Assembly: GCA_009746045.1 (NCBI GenBank)
Contig: RPFO01000253.1
Span: 3,542,636 to 3,600,418 of the forward strand
DNA from: Mesostigma viride
Lineage: Eukaryota > Streptophyta > Mesostigmatophyceae > Mesostigmatales > Mesostigmataceae
Length of the DNA: 57,783 nucleotides
Direction of reading: 5' to 3'
Part shown: positions 32,746-53,499 of the stretch, piece by piece
How positions within the stretch are numbered: the stretch's first letter is position 1
Layout: every line of letters starts with the position of its first letter
Program-made: the position numbers and the translations under genes
The notes under the pieces: generated by a model
What the model saw: the letters and a program-made list of their open reading frames with translations, nothing else
The model's database searches: none
What the model was told of the DNA's origin: nothing

Positions 32746-34100
32746 CATGCCAGCTTACCTAATTCTGCCGCGTGGAATGATGGTACACGTGGCGAAATAT
32801 TGTGAATTGAGATCGAGTCCACCCCCTGGTGGCAAGAGGTAGCTTCAGCCCCAGGTGTATGACATGATTAACATCGTCACGACATGACGTATCGAGTCTT
32901 TCTGTGGGCGGGGGGAAGCATGCGTGCTGCGTTGAGTCATAATTACTTTTGGGCACGTTTGCCGACGCTTTGACGTGCCTAGCCGGAGAATATCAAAACG
33001 CGGGAGATGAGAAAAAAGTGAAAAGGGAAGCCCGACCGCCCCTGACTTTTAATAGAAATTTGAGAAATAGGTCCACAGATGCGCCCAGCGTGACGTGACT
33101 TCTAAGAATCCATGCTCTATTACGGTCGCTGTGGAGGTCCACAGTCCGTTGATGGCGTCAGTAGTTTGTTGAGTGTAGTCGTTTGGGCGGGTGTTGCGCC
33201 TGCTTTTGCGGTTTGCGTAGCGAGCTTCTTTGACTCAGTTGAATGCGTTCGCGACTAGGATACAGGGTGATATTGCATGGCTTCAAACTGGTTGGTCGCG
33301 GCACCCTCCTTCCCGAGCTCATCATGTCGTGTTTAGGCCACCTGTTGGTCTGACGGATGCAGGCTGTCATCTTCTCGGCGATATCGGCGCGCTGCAGCTG
33401 CATATATATTAGCAGCAAGCTTGACCTCGTGTTCATGCAAACTACTAGTAGCGACTGGGGACGTGTTCTTTCTCCAGCGCAGCTGATCGATGACGTCGCG
33501 AGCGTCCGCAAGGATGGCGATGGGGTGCTGCTCAAGCGCAGACGTGAAGACAGGTTTGGCATCCTCGTGTGCAGCCTGGTCGAAGGAGGATGGACCGGGT
33601 TGGCGAAACGGCATGGCTCGGCAGAGCCAGTTTGCATCAGTAGTCGCTGGCGAGTGTGTTGTGTGTAGCTGAAAGCTAAGGATGGCGGAACGCTGGCAGT
33701 ATGAAGGCTCTTGGAAGACTAGCTTTCGTCGAATGTGGGTGAGATGGTGGGGTCCAGAGTGCCAAACAAGCTCGCGTCATTGTGCGCCATTGAAAAACCA
33801 ATAATCACGTCAGTTGGGGCTTGGAAAGGGCGATTCCACTCAGACAACTGGGAAGATGAAGAGGTCGGGTAAAAAGTTTCCATAATGAGAACAAGACTTG
33901 CGCCTCATTTTCAGCCCAAGTGAGCAGATGATTCGCAAATCCGGGCTGCAATTCGGACGCCTTTCAGCCGGGGTGGGACCAGCGCAACCTCAGTGGACTT
34001 TCAAGTCAAAGTGCAGGGGGTTCCAGGTCCTTGACGAGATTTTGATAGTTGCACTCGCAGTCGGGCCGCAATATTGCATGGAAACAAGATCAGATTACCC
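32746..34100. other. No confirmed gene; one weak coding candidate
   Basis: On the minus strand 33614-33333 is open for 93 codons with acidic and basic residues in a protein-like mix (ADARDVIDQLRWRK, NIYAAAARRYRRED), but there is no homology I recognise and the plus strand is also open. Treat as undecided. The rest shows nothing. Confidence 0.25.
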
Positions 34101-34102
34101 TA

Positions 34103-34458
34103 GTGGTCAAGATCACTTTGCGAATAATTACTTTGCGACCCCAAAACAAGGTACGAAATTTATAGTTTGCGACCCAAAACGAATGCAAAGTTTTAGGTTT
34201 GCGAGCCGATCGACTTGTGTGTGGTCAGTGGCTTGGTTCTCACCGACTTCATATCCCTTGGCCCCCTTTCGATGTAACCCAACTACCCAACTGAGTAATT
34301 TTGTTGATCCAGTGGGTAGCACTGATTAAAATAGCTGGGCTTGGGGCTGTGCAGCGCGGCGCGGTAACATTTGAACTTTGCGACCCAAATTGAAGCCCAT
34401 TAATAGCAGTTTGCGAGGTCGATTCGCAAACAATTAGACGCAAAGTGATTTTGACCAC
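34103..34458. mobile_element. MITE, TA-flanked, with GTGGTCAA inverted ends
   Basis: TA then GTGGTCAAGATCACTTTGCG at the left and CGCAAAGTGATTTTGACCAC then TA at the right, 356 bp apart. Internally TTTGCGACCCAAA recurs in both orientations. The size, TA flanks and lack of coding capacity suggest a Tc1/mariner-type MITE; extended ends ACCNTAGTGGYC are shared with 14569-14856. Confidence 0.75.
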
Positions 34459-35074
34459 TACGGTACACTAGATTAATCTGTCATGAGTAATCTGTGAAAT
34501 TTCAGGGCTCCCCAGGGCCGGTCGATCTGGCGATGATCTTTCCACATTTTGGTAAGGCACGGGATCGGCCGTCAACTATATGGCTGAACATTGTGGTGCA
34601 TGTGCGTGTATAGCTCATCCACAAATGAAAAAGGAAGGCTTGTGAGATGCGTTGCTGTGCAAATGAGCCAATGAGCTTCAAACGAGCCAGTGGAGAGGCA
34701 GCAAATCAGATGGATGTAGCACAAATGGCCGGCGTGCCAACGTACGCACGCAGGACTAGAGTAAATAGTCTTGTCTGGGAGAAGAAGTGCACGATCGAAA
34801 GCTGCAGAAACCGCATGCATGCTGTGATTGCTGTCTAAAAGTTTCGGCATGGACGGAGGACGTGGAAAGTAAGGGATCAGTCATATGGTGCAGATATCTT
34901 CACACGGTGCCCCATGTGCCCGGCAGGTAAATCGATCTCATGCATGGATCTCGAGAGCGGCAGCAAGCCGGGCACATGTTCTCTGTGTTATTCTTTTTAG
35001 AAGTGACCCCCAGTCCATGCCCTGAGGGCTGCCGGCGCAAAGCGTTAAACATTGTTGCGTACGTTGTCTGCTCT
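34459..35074. other. No gene seen
   Basis: Sequence between a MITE and a retroposon tail. Short frames only, none recognised. Confidence 0.4.
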
Positions 35075-35340
35075 TTTTTAATTTATAAATTAAATTAAAC
35101 TATTAAATTATAACATGCCTCCGTGGGGAGGTCATGTAGCACATATTCCATGATGGATGGGGTGGAGGAAGCCGCGTGATCGAACTATCCTAACTCTAAG
35201 CTATCTAGAAAATCCTAATTACATGCACTACTCATCAAAACGCGTCTGCTTGGATACAGCTCCTTTAGCGTACGATAGGCAGGCAGGCGTGCAGGCAGGC
35301 GCTGCCCCTTGGTCCCTGGCAACAGACATGCACAACTAAA
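35075..35340 (-). mobile_element. Diverged retroposon copy, 3' end with hairpin and TTTAA-like tail
   Basis: Reading the minus strand, the 3' end is GTGCTACATGACCTCCCCAC followed by GGAGGCATGTTATAATTTAAT. The hairpin here is CCTCC-CCAC-GGAGG, a compensatory variant of the ACTCC/GGAGT and GCTCC/GGAGC stems in other copies. The 5' limit is uncertain. Confidence 0.6.
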
Positions 35341-35628
35341 TTTAAGTACTAGTGCAATAACCACAACCAGGGCAGGCCTCCAGGAAGATGTTGAATTACC
35401 TACACGTGCACATGCATAGTTGTCTCACTTAATGCATGCATGCAGCCTGCTGGGCACCTGAATCGACGATACGAACATTTTTCAAGACAAGATGTTGAAA
35501 CATTTGCAAAGCGTGCATGAAATTCCCCGCTATGATGCAATTAACATAAAACTGCACCGTTGACATGCCTGCAATGAAGCTCTAGGCCAGCAATATTAAC
35601 TAGGCGTGTCTAAATTATAAGTGAGACC

Positions 35629-35675
35629 AGATTCTCCATATCGATTTCTGGCCTGCGCTGGTTGTCCGATCATTG
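35629..35675. mobile_element. 47-bp insertion with 12-bp target duplication
   Basis: ATAAGTGAGACC is duplicated at 35617-35628 and 35676-35687. The 47 bp between them contain ATTTCTGGCCTGCGCTGGTT, the motif also found at 26165 and 53100. It looks like a severely truncated copy of a retroposon whose 3' end is this motif. Confidence 0.6.
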
Positions 35676-35739
35676 ATAAGTGAGACCGTATAAATGCATG
35701 CTTCAAACCACCACAGATCGAAGCAAACTCGCACAACAA

Positions 35740-37529
35740 TGTCTATTTGTCATGAAAAAGGCCTCAATTGAGGCCTTTTTTTTCAGCGGGTGTTGCATGT
35801 AATTACAATGAGCCAACAAACTTTATTCCAAATATGAGTGAAGGCCATGCATTATTATGATTGTTTTGGGGTTCCCAGCGCTTAACATCAGTCATATAGC
35901 CCCAATACCTATTTAATTATGATTTAATAAAACAGGGTGTCACTGCGACGGCACCATCAACACAACATGACCATAGATACAAGCGACAAAAAGGCGCAAG
36001 TACTCAGTTCCATCTGCATGTAACGTGTCTTTTGGACCTTAGGAGGTTTCCCCACGACACGGTAAGCATGGCATGACATGGCATGCTCCCCAAGGGACCC
36101 CTCACACACAATTGCACGGCCGGGGCTGTCGCGCAGCACTGCAAGCAGCAATAGCCTGCCATGGGTATTGCACGTAAACATGAGGAATTCAAAGCCTCTA
36201 TTACAAACACGCACAAGGATCATGCATTATAATGATAGGTGTGACCTTCCAAGCGCTAAGCTTCACTCACATAGCCCCAATGTTTAGGTTGTTACGGTAT
36301 ATTCTGACAGGGGTTTGCTGCCGCGACAGCAGATGAACAGCACATGGCAAGATATACAAGCATAGCTGGACACCATTTCCACACTCTTCAAGACCTCTTA
36401 GCTTGATTTTGGGCTTTGCAAGGGTTGCCTGAGACATGGCCAGCGTGGCAGGAACTGCCATGCTTCTTATGGAAAGCAAACACGTCTACACGGTGGGGGC
36501 CAGCCGCAGAGCACTGCACGAAGTACTATACCCTGCATTACGTCACAACGGCACTAGGCGCCGATAGGCAGCTAAAAACTGACGATATCACAAGCAAATC
36601 GATGCCATTACCTTTCTACCACCAGGACGCACTTACAGTTCACACCCCTCACACCCGGGATCACTAAGCACGCATATGCGCTGGCGCTGAACGTGGCTGC
36701 ATCAGAAAAGCTGTTCAAGCTCGGCGTTCTCAAGTTGTCCGGAAGCGATGCAGCCCGCAAATCTGGCCGGACAGACGCTCCATGCGTCGTCCATTGACGT
36801 ATGAAAGCGGCTGCAGCGGCCTCACCAGCGCTGTTCGCATAATGGCGCTCCCATAGCTGGGGGCGCGCGCGCGTTTATTGTCCGCATCCCAGTTTTTCCT
36901 AGCTAAAAACACCCCTTCCTCTACCTACGGATCCACGCCAAAAGGCTCGAAAATAGCCAGTGCCTCTTTAGTCACAGCTGCCCCAACATCCCCCCCGCCG
37001 TTCCGCTAGTCTCCTTCCCAGCATATCGAAGCACCGGCCTGCTGGCAGGCGCACTATCAACGCCGATTACGCCCCATCTGAATTTCACTAACCTGGCATT
37101 CAGCACACAAATAACGACCCCACGAATTTAGAAATCGACTTTTGACCCATTTAGCGATCGGGCTAGCTTCACGGATAGTTTATCTACCCGACGCGCTACT
37201 TACTGGTCGAAATGATGCACGAACGTGGCCATACGGTCTATTTTACTCGAGGCCGCCATGGTCGTGCATTCGTTAAAATTCGTCGTTCGGTTGCACGAAA
37301 GTGGCCGAAATAGGTACTTTCCTCCACCACATAATTTTCAGTAACCGTCGACCCCTGTCGACCCCAATGGGTCAGGACGCTCAGCACACATACCAGATTC
37401 GCGCCACTGGGCCCGGACGACCCATAGGACCGGTCCTTCCCGCCAAAATAACCGTCCCCAGGTGACCTTGGTGAAAAAGGCCTCAATTGAGCCAAAAGGC
37501 CTCAATTGAGGCCTCTTGACAAATAGACA
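35740..37529. mobile_element. 1.8-kb element with hairpin-bearing inverted ends
   Basis: The left end TGTCTATTTGTCA is followed by AAAAAGGCCTCAATTGAGGCC; the right end carries GGCCTCAATTGAGGCC before TGACAAATAGACA. Each end thus has a perfect GGCCTCAATTGAGGCC palindrome, and the right end has a second, partial one. Flanking ACAA (35736-35739 and 37530-37533) may be a 4-bp target duplication. Inside are two diverged copies of a segment of about 375 bp (around 35870 and 36245). No transposase is visible, so it is non-autonomous and unclassified. Confidence 0.6.
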
Positions 37530-37558
37530 ACAAGGGAGAGCTAAAAAAAAAAAGTCTG

Positions 37559-37815
37559 CGGGGGCTCCGCGTGTGACCGCGTATGGCAACCCCTGCCGCC
37601 CCAGCCACCCCAGCCAACCCAGCCTAGCCGGGAATATATAGCAGTAGAGCTTTGACATGGCTCTGTGTATAGGTTTATAGCTGGGCGTTTGCTTTGGTTT
37701 GAGTGATTTCACTCTGCTGTAAGTAATTATATATTTCATATATAATGCGCTGGTTGTCTCCTTGATATAGCAGTAGTGTAGACTAGAAGCTGAGCTCAGT
37801 GATGTGGCCATGTAT
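37559..37815 (+). mobile_element. Left part of a plus-strand retroposon copy, split by the next element
   Basis: CGACCCCTGCCGCCCCAGCC-like sequence followed by GAATATATAGCAGTAG matches, in inverse orientation, the 3' region of the copy at 38204-38290. It runs to TGGCCATGTAT (37805-37815) and continues, after a 4.1-kb insertion, at 41965-42087. It is 5'-truncated and non-coding. Confidence 0.6.
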
Positions 37816-38789
37816 TAATTAATTAATTAATTAAAATCATAGCTCCGTGGGGAGCATATGTAACACATAGCCCTGAGAAAGGGGCATCTATGGGTTTGTA
37901 ATACAATCAGGGCGACAACCTGCAGGTGTAGGATGTACGACTATCACCTGCTCTGGGTGCACTAGGTGCACCTGCACCTCCATGATGGTTCATGCCTCCT
38001 AAACAAGCACAGGCACCCAGGGGGGGCTTGAGGAGAGGGCCTAGAAGGCCTGCATGACATATGGGGTGGAAGGTATGTGGCTAGGCTATAGCTAGGGTAC
38101 ACATGGCCTCTCAGCAGGGAGTAACTCCCTGCATGGGCAAAGCATGACTCGAAATTGCTACGGCTATTGTAAGGGCGGGTGTGGGCCCATCACGTAGGCA
38201 TACATGGCCACGTCACTAAGCTTTCTAGTCTACACTACTGCTATATATTCCCTCCCTAGGCTGGGGTGGCTGGGGTGGCTGGGGCGGCAGGGGTCGCCTG
38301 CCAGGGCTTGTGGGCGACGTAGATGTCCGCCCCCTTCCAGTAGACCGGCTTCTGCCCCGCCGTCTGCCGAAGCTGGAGGTAGGTCGGCCATAACTCCCGT
38401 CGCCGTTGTTGCTGCGTCAAGGTCAAGTCGTCATCCAGCGTGTAGGCGGTCCCCCCAAGCCGCTTGCGACACTTGAGGAACTCCATCTTATCCGCCATGG
38501 TGTCAAAGGTGAGGAGCAAGGGGGAGGGGCCGCCCTTACCCCGCGAGCGGGGAAGGCGGGTCACCCCCCGCGGCTTGCCCTTACCATGCAGTGATAGCCA
38601 TGGGGACAAGGATTTTGTTCTCAAACGCCATGGCAAGGGTCTCGGGGGTCTCGTCCTGCAGCGGGTCGAAGTGCTTGACTATGACGTTAAGGCTGCGCTT
38701 GGCGAGCTCGGCCTCCTCGCGGAGGTCCAGCGTCTGCTGCTTAAGCTGGGCGGCGACGGCGGAGGTGGTGGAGGTGGCGTGCTGCTTAA

Positions 38790-40496
38790 CCCCTCATTGG
38801 TCCCATTTAAAGCCGAAAAATCGGCTGCAAAATGCTAAATTTGCAAACCACCCCACAGCCAACCTACCAACATCCAAGGGCTGTCCTTGGGGGTCAAGCA
38901 TGTCCATGAGTTGCCCTTCGGGGTGAGCTATCACAACCTAACATATCTGCAGGGTAGGCCATAGAAAACTACCGCCAAAGTTAGGGGGGTCGAGACGCGC
39001 GTTTTCATTTTTGGTAGAATGTGCATTTTGAATTATGTTATAAGACCTAGGCACCTACCACTTCAGGGATGATAAACAATTAGTTGCTGAACAGTTTGAG
39101 CCATTGGGGTCATCATTTGGGTGGGTATACCAGCAGTTACACCCAGTACAGCCCATAGGGGTACCGTTGGTAAAAAGCAACCAAGGGGGTAGGGGTGGGC
39201 ATACTACCTACTAATACCTACTAATATGGCCCCCAACCATGCCATACAATACATTTCCCTTCCACAATGATGGGGAAACATAACTGCATCATCACACTGC
39301 CCATACATGGCACCTATGTGCAGGTGCCACCTTGTCCATGCACGTAGGTAACGTGGTACGGATACCCTATGCAAGGCATACATTATAGGAGGCAGCCACC
39401 AACAAACTAGTGACGTTGAGCCTATTTCAGCCTGCCCTAGCAAGGATAAACTAGGCCCAAGCTGCTATAGCTTGCCAGGTGATGGCCAGCACACCTGGTG
39501 GCACATGCTGTCAATGGGAAGCTTTTACTCACCAGTTACGTGCTTGATGATGCCACAGAGACCAGCCAACTGCCTCACACTCATGCAATATGTGTATGGG
39601 AAATGTATAACAAACATATATGGAGGTATTCAAACCCATACAGCATCTAAAACTTATCACCATCACACTGTGGCAGGTCAACTGACTGAGGGAAGCATCT
39701 AAGAAGGGTGTTTTAGAAAGGGGCCAGGCCAGGGTCAAGAAAGAGCATGAATAATGTGCACAAAAAGAATGTGCTACACAAGCTAGAACGTATATATAAA
39801 CGTCAAACATCGATAGGAAAACGATGCTGAAGCTTTACCAGGCATGGATGGCGTTACCTCACTTGGCCCAGGCGGTGGCCGCAAAATGGCGCATTTCGGC
39901 ACACCAAAGTTGTGCAGCATGGTCGCTAGATTCGGCGATTTCTTGCCACCCTTGCACGTTTACGACTACTATGTATCATAATAAGTACAAAGAAACCAAT
40001 ATATCCTTTAAAATACGCCGGAAAGGTATTGCTGTCAACGTTTCTATCGTCCGGCCTGATCGCAGTTTTTTCCAGCAAGAACGCTGCCGACACCTATCAA
40101 ATGGCATTCCCGCGAACCAAAAATTGGCCTGTGTGATCTTTAGGACGTATAAAATCAATTTCCTAAGTTTGGCCAGAAAATTCGAACGAAAACGTAAATG
40201 CCATGCGTGGGCGCAAGCCGCCATGGCCAGGTCGTCGTTTTCCGGAATGCACGTTGTACGTGAAAAAGTACCCTGACCCCTTGTACTTTGACCGGCCAGA
40301 ACACCTCTATAACTTTGTCAGAAGTATGCGAACCCTAGTACCATGCTGTGAGGAAAATGATAAACTTTCGATCTTCTCAGCTAAACGTTTCCTAATTCTC
40401 AATAATTTTCGCGCAATTTGGTCCCCCGCGGAGCAGCCGATGCATCGGCTGCAAGTCGATTTTTGGCGGAAAATCGGCTGCAAGACCAATGAGGGG
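38790..40496. mobile_element. TTAA-flanked element with CCCC-initial ends (piggyBac-like?), 1707 bp
   Basis: CCCCTCATTGGTC (38790-38802) and GACCAATGAGGGG (40484-40496) are perfect inverted ends flanked by TTAA (38786-38789 and 40497-40500). The intact retroposon has the empty site TTGCTTAAGCATGTCC at about 23403-23418. Subterminal AAATCGGCTGCAA motifs occur at both ends. CCC-initial ends and TTAA targets suit piggyBac. The interior has only unrecognised short frames (longest 150 codons at 39824-40276), so it is probably non-autonomous. Confidence 0.85.
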
Positions 40497-40947
40497 TTAA
40501 GCATGTCCGCCCAGGTCGGGACGGGAGGAGCATCGCCGGCATGGCCATCAGGGGCTGGCCGAGCGGCGATGTCCTTCACCGCCTGGGCGGTGATGCCGGC
40601 GGTGTTCTGCAAGCATTCGATGGCTATGGCATTGTCCTGCAGGCGCTTGTCGATGGCGAGGAGCTGGGCGGTGAGGGCGTCGGTTGTGGTGGAGGTGGAG
40701 GCGAGGAGCTTGGAGGTGGCGGTGGTGGTGGAGGAGAGGAGGGGAAGCTCGGCAGCCAGCGTGCCCCCCATGGCCGCCACATCTGCGGCGAGGGGGGTTA
40801 CGTGCTGCACGAGGGCCTGGTTGATGATGGAGCGGATTTCGGAGGTGGAATTCATGGAGGTGGGGGCCCAGATCTCGGCGACAGAGCGCCCGAGGAGGGA
40901 GCAGAGGGCGATGAGCTGAAGGCGGGGGCGGGGGAGGCTGGGCAGAT

Positions 40948-41426
40948 CACTACAATACGCTTCCGCGGACACCTTTTTCAGCGGGGAAAGTGCCCCCGGG
41001 CTTCCGGGGCAAATTCAGCAAGCGCTGCGGAACTTAGATACTAAAATTTCGTTTTTGGTTCGTACCGTACAGCCAATCATTTTGCGCCCGGATCGAATTG
41101 TGATCTGGGCACTGAACACGAAAATTTCAGCGGAACGTACGAAACACCAACGCAACTACAGAAAATTTTCAGTGACGAAACTGTAGTACCGTGTACCAAG
41201 CAAAATGTAGTAGGACTTTGCTAAATTCACGTTCGGAATTTTTCCCCGCAAGATTCCCCCGCAAGATTCCCCCGCACGATTCCCCCCGCTAGGTTCAGGC
41301 TCCAGTCGATGCTCGCCAAATGGCGCAAAGAAAGAAACATATGTTAAAATCAACGGTGCGAATCCTCGTTACCGCTCGGGTAACATTCTCACTCATTTCG
41401 CGTCTCCTACGAACCGTATTGTAGTG
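40948..41426. mobile_element. CACTA-like non-autonomous element, 479 bp
   Basis: It starts CACTACAATACG and ends CGTATTGTAGTG, with AT on each side as a possible 2-bp duplication. CACTACAA termini are typical of the CACTA (EnSpm) superfamily, though 3-bp duplications are more usual. It interrupts the ORF1 relic between segments matching FDII and PSLHRP of the intact protein. No coding capacity. It contains a CCCCCGCAAGATT triplication at about 41243-41285. Confidence 0.7.
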
Positions 41427-41964
41427 ATTCGGCATGTAAGTACCGGCCACGGCACCTCCAGGCGGAGTGAGGCGACCGATGTCGTCAAGGTGCCGGCACA
41501 GGGCAAGAAGCGAGGTGCGCGACCCGTAAAGCACGGCGCTCATAAAAAGGGTGGGCTTTGCGGTGCAGTTAATTGCCCACCATACGGCTGATTTGGCGTC
41601 AAAGTCGAGTTCTTTCCAGCCCGGCTCGGCAGGGGGCGCCGGTTCCTCAGGGCGGCTGCGTTTAGGCTCAGGCGATGCAGAGGGCGAGGCTAGCCCGTGA
41701 GGGGGCTGGGCAACCACCAGTGCACGACTAGTGTCACCGCTACCTTCCGGACCTGTGAGCGGAGCTGCAGCCGGAGCTGCAGACGTATTTTCATTGCCTA
41801 ACGCATTCGCCAGGCTGCGTTGCGTTGTGGTGCATTTGCTCGTCATAATAGCAGTTCGCGTAATAGCTGCAGGCCGGTCACAATACTGCGTTACAGCTGT
41901 AGCCGTTTATAGTAGCAGATGCGCCTAGAAAAGATGCATCGGTTGCAAGTGAGCTGACGGAATT

Positions 41965-42087
41965 TGGCCATGTATGCCTACGTGATGGGCCCACACCAGC
42001 CCTTGCAATAGCCGTAGCAATTTCGAGTCATGCTTTGCCCATGCAGGGAGTTACTCTCTGCTGAGAGGCCATGTGTACACCATGCAG
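41965..42087 (+). mobile_element. Right part of the split plus-strand retroposon
   Basis: TGGCCATGTATGCCTACGTG through TGCCCATGCAGGGAGTTACT is the reverse complement of 38107-38207 and continues the copy that ended at 37815. It is cut off at about 42087, where another copy in the opposite orientation begins. Confidence 0.65.
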
Positions 42088-42295
42088 CTATTGAATTGAA
42101 TTGAATTGAATTGTAACATAACTCCGTTGGGAGTATATGTAGCACATAGCCCAGAGAAGGGGCATATGGCCTATCATACATTCTAAGCTACTTCCTGCAA
42201 GGGTGGGAATGTAAACAACACTTGCTCTAGGTGCACTAGGGCACCTGCAACACCCAGAAGTTTCAGGCAACACCCAGCTAAGGGGAGCCTCACTA
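42088..42295 (-). mobile_element. 5'-truncated retroposon copy with (CAATT)n tail
   Basis: On the minus strand the 3' end is ATATACTCCCAACGGAGTTA followed by ATTCAATTCAATT. The body closely matches 22434-22640 of the intact element. Only about 200 bp remain. Confidence 0.75.
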
Positions 42296-42633
42296 TACTT
42301 TTCGTCCGAGGGTAGTAAAAAGGATCCGAGGCGTAAATTACGAGGTCTTATCTTACTACCTAGATACGAGGCGTGAGATCCAACGCCGTAATCATTACTA
42401 CCTATCATCCTACGTAGTAATTTTACTAGCCGTAAGTAAGAGTAACGTTACGACTGCACATCTTTGGTAGTACATTACCGACAGAGTAAATTACCGCGAC
42501 GGGTCTTGGTTGGTAATCTACCACCTGTAGATTAGGTGCCAGTGATCCGATGCTGTAAGATACGTTTCAGTAAGTTACTTCGGGGATCTTTGCCTGTACA
42601 CGGCCAGATGGATAATTATATTGTAATGGAGAA
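42296..42633. other. No gene seen
   Basis: A sequence with recurring TACTACC and GTAGTA blocks and no coding frame. It separates the retroposon cluster from the left inverted repeat at 42634. Confidence 0.4.
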
Positions 42634-42900
42634 GGAGTTTTTGTAAACATCAGACACTGATTTCTTCAGACGATGCACAAGGCTGGGCGCGGCGCAGCGT
42701 GCGCAAGGCTGGCGTGCGCAAGGCTGGGGAGTGCGCGAGGCTGGGAGTGCGCAAGGCTGGGCGCGGCGCGACTTGACAGCTACCCACTGGTGCGGCGTAA
42801 AACTCCAACCGACGTAAAAGTGTGGCTTGCAAAAGGCGCCAAATTTTGAGCAAGCAGGACTTGGGTCAAATTCGCCGATGCGACCTCTGGTGATCATGGC
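42634..42900. repeat. Left long inverted repeat of the MULE-containing region
   Basis: GAGTTTTTGTAAACATCAGA, then several GCGCAAGGCTGG subrepeats, then CGTAAAACTCCAACCGACGTAAA and GCGATGC are all mirrored at 56172-56434. The outer 140 bp match closely; the inner part is diverged. No target duplication is evident outside it. Confidence 0.8.
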
Positions 42901-42971
42901 CGCAACTAGCCGACTGCAATCCTCGTGAAGAACGTCGCGGCTTGCGATTTCATTTCATAGGCACTATCATC

Positions 42972-52494
<9,523 letters not shown>

Positions 52495-53235
52495 TTCATC
52501 CCCTTCAATTAGTCCATCCCAGCCTTGTCCATTGTACCACTCGGTCACGAGATAGCTGCCCTTGGGTGGTGCCATGTCCGGCGGATGAGTTAAAATGTTG
52601 TTATTGTATTAAAGCATGGATAAAATAATTGCATTTTCATTTTAGCAACATCAAAGAGACAACATAACATGTTCATAATTCAATTGTGATTGATTTGGGT
52701 TTGATAAACAGTGCTCTCAACGTTTTCCAATTCATCTACACCTTAGTCATGAATTTCAATACAAAATGCTGGTGGGATGGTGATGCATGGAGCATGAATT
52801 AATGGATTAAAATATTTACTCATATAATTTTAACACCTAAAAAGTGATTTCAGTCGTCACATGCAATGTTGGGCTACCACCTCTTTTGTTTTGGAATTTT
52901 GGCACAGTATCGAGAAAGAGGTAATTCCAAAGTTTGCCAATGACTGCATGGTCTCGGAGCTAAACCAAGAGTTGTGTGTACGACCCTCATTTGTCGTGGC
53001 ATGATCCACGTAGGGTCTGAGTACAAGGCTAACCAGGACAGTCATAATGCGTACACTCTATGCTCCTAGTACTTGTTGATATTGACATATTCTCCAGATT
53101 TCTGGCCTGCGCCGGTAGTCGCTTTGATATTGCATTCATTATGCTCACGTGATGCATGTCACGATAATATTATACTGTCTAACGTATTAGTTGCATTGAA
53201 TTGAAGCGTTACTCCGTTGGGAGATCACGTAACAC
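52495..53235. other. 3' flank of the transposase gene
   Basis: AT-rich sequence with the recurring ATTTCTGGCCTGCGCCGGTAGTC motif near 53097 and, at about 53190-53235, a minus-strand retroposon 3' end (TACTCCGTTGGGAG with a TTGAA tail). No gene seen. Confidence 0.45.
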
Positions 53236-53246
53236 ATGTCCGGTAG

Positions 53247-53492
53247 TCTGTAATATTAAGGCAGATGGTGCGCAAGGATAGATGGCAAGTAGTGATGAAG
53301 GAGACCACCCCCAAGTCTGTGGGGGCTCCGCGTGTGACCAAGTATGGCATTCATAGCGATTCGGGCCGCGGTGCCCACACCCCTGTAACTAGGACCTAGA
53401 TAGCTTATACCATCCATTCCATCCCATGTTCCCCTCCCACTGAGGACTTATGCTCACGTGACGCAGTCACGTGTCTATTAATTAATTAATTA
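53247..53492 (+). mobile_element. SINE-like retroposon with hairpin and (TTAA)n tail
   Basis: Flanked by ATGTCCGGTAG (53236-53246 and 53493-53503). The 3' end is CACGTGACGCAGTCACGTG followed by TATTAATTAATTAATTA. The body includes GTGGGGGCTCCGCGTGTGACC, also found near 37560. Confidence 0.8.
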
Positions 53493-53499
53493 ATGTCCG

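Larger units (their letters stand above)
38256..41846 (-). pseudogene. L1-ORF1-like gene, disrupted by two insertions and frameshifts
   Basis: Three pieces align with the intact protein at 22861-24279. The N-terminal piece (41846-41427) carries TTQRSLANALGNENTSAAPA and KELDFDAK. The middle piece (40947-40501) carries QLIALCSLLGRSVAEIW, ALVQHVTPLAADVAAMGGTL and APDGHAGDAPPVPTWADML. The C-terminal piece (38785-38256) carries RSLNVIVKHF, a frameshift, then LDDDLTLTQQQRRRELWPTY and GADIYVAHKPW. The protein cannot be made from this copy. Confidence 0.8.
37816..41964 (-). mobile_element. Second ORF1 retroposon copy, degenerate, holding two DNA transposons
   Basis: Flanked by the 11-bp duplication TGGCCATGTAT (37805-37815 and 41965-41975). 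On the minus strand it has a 5' leader, a broken ORF1 gene, a 3' region, hairpin GCTCC-CCAC-GGAGC and (TTAA)n tail. The gene is interrupted at 38790-40496 and 40948-41426. Its target was the 3' region of another copy of the same family in the opposite orientation. Confidence 0.8.

Noticed and set aside
33158-33637. 159-codon minus-strand frame
   Set aside because: Biased composition (Ser, Arg, Pro), no recognised domain, and competing frames on both strands. Left as undecided sequence.
35745-35790. GGCCTCAATTGAGGCC plus T-run as a bacterial-type terminator
   Set aside because: It is part of the inverted end of a transposable element, is present at both ends, and is not downstream of a gene.
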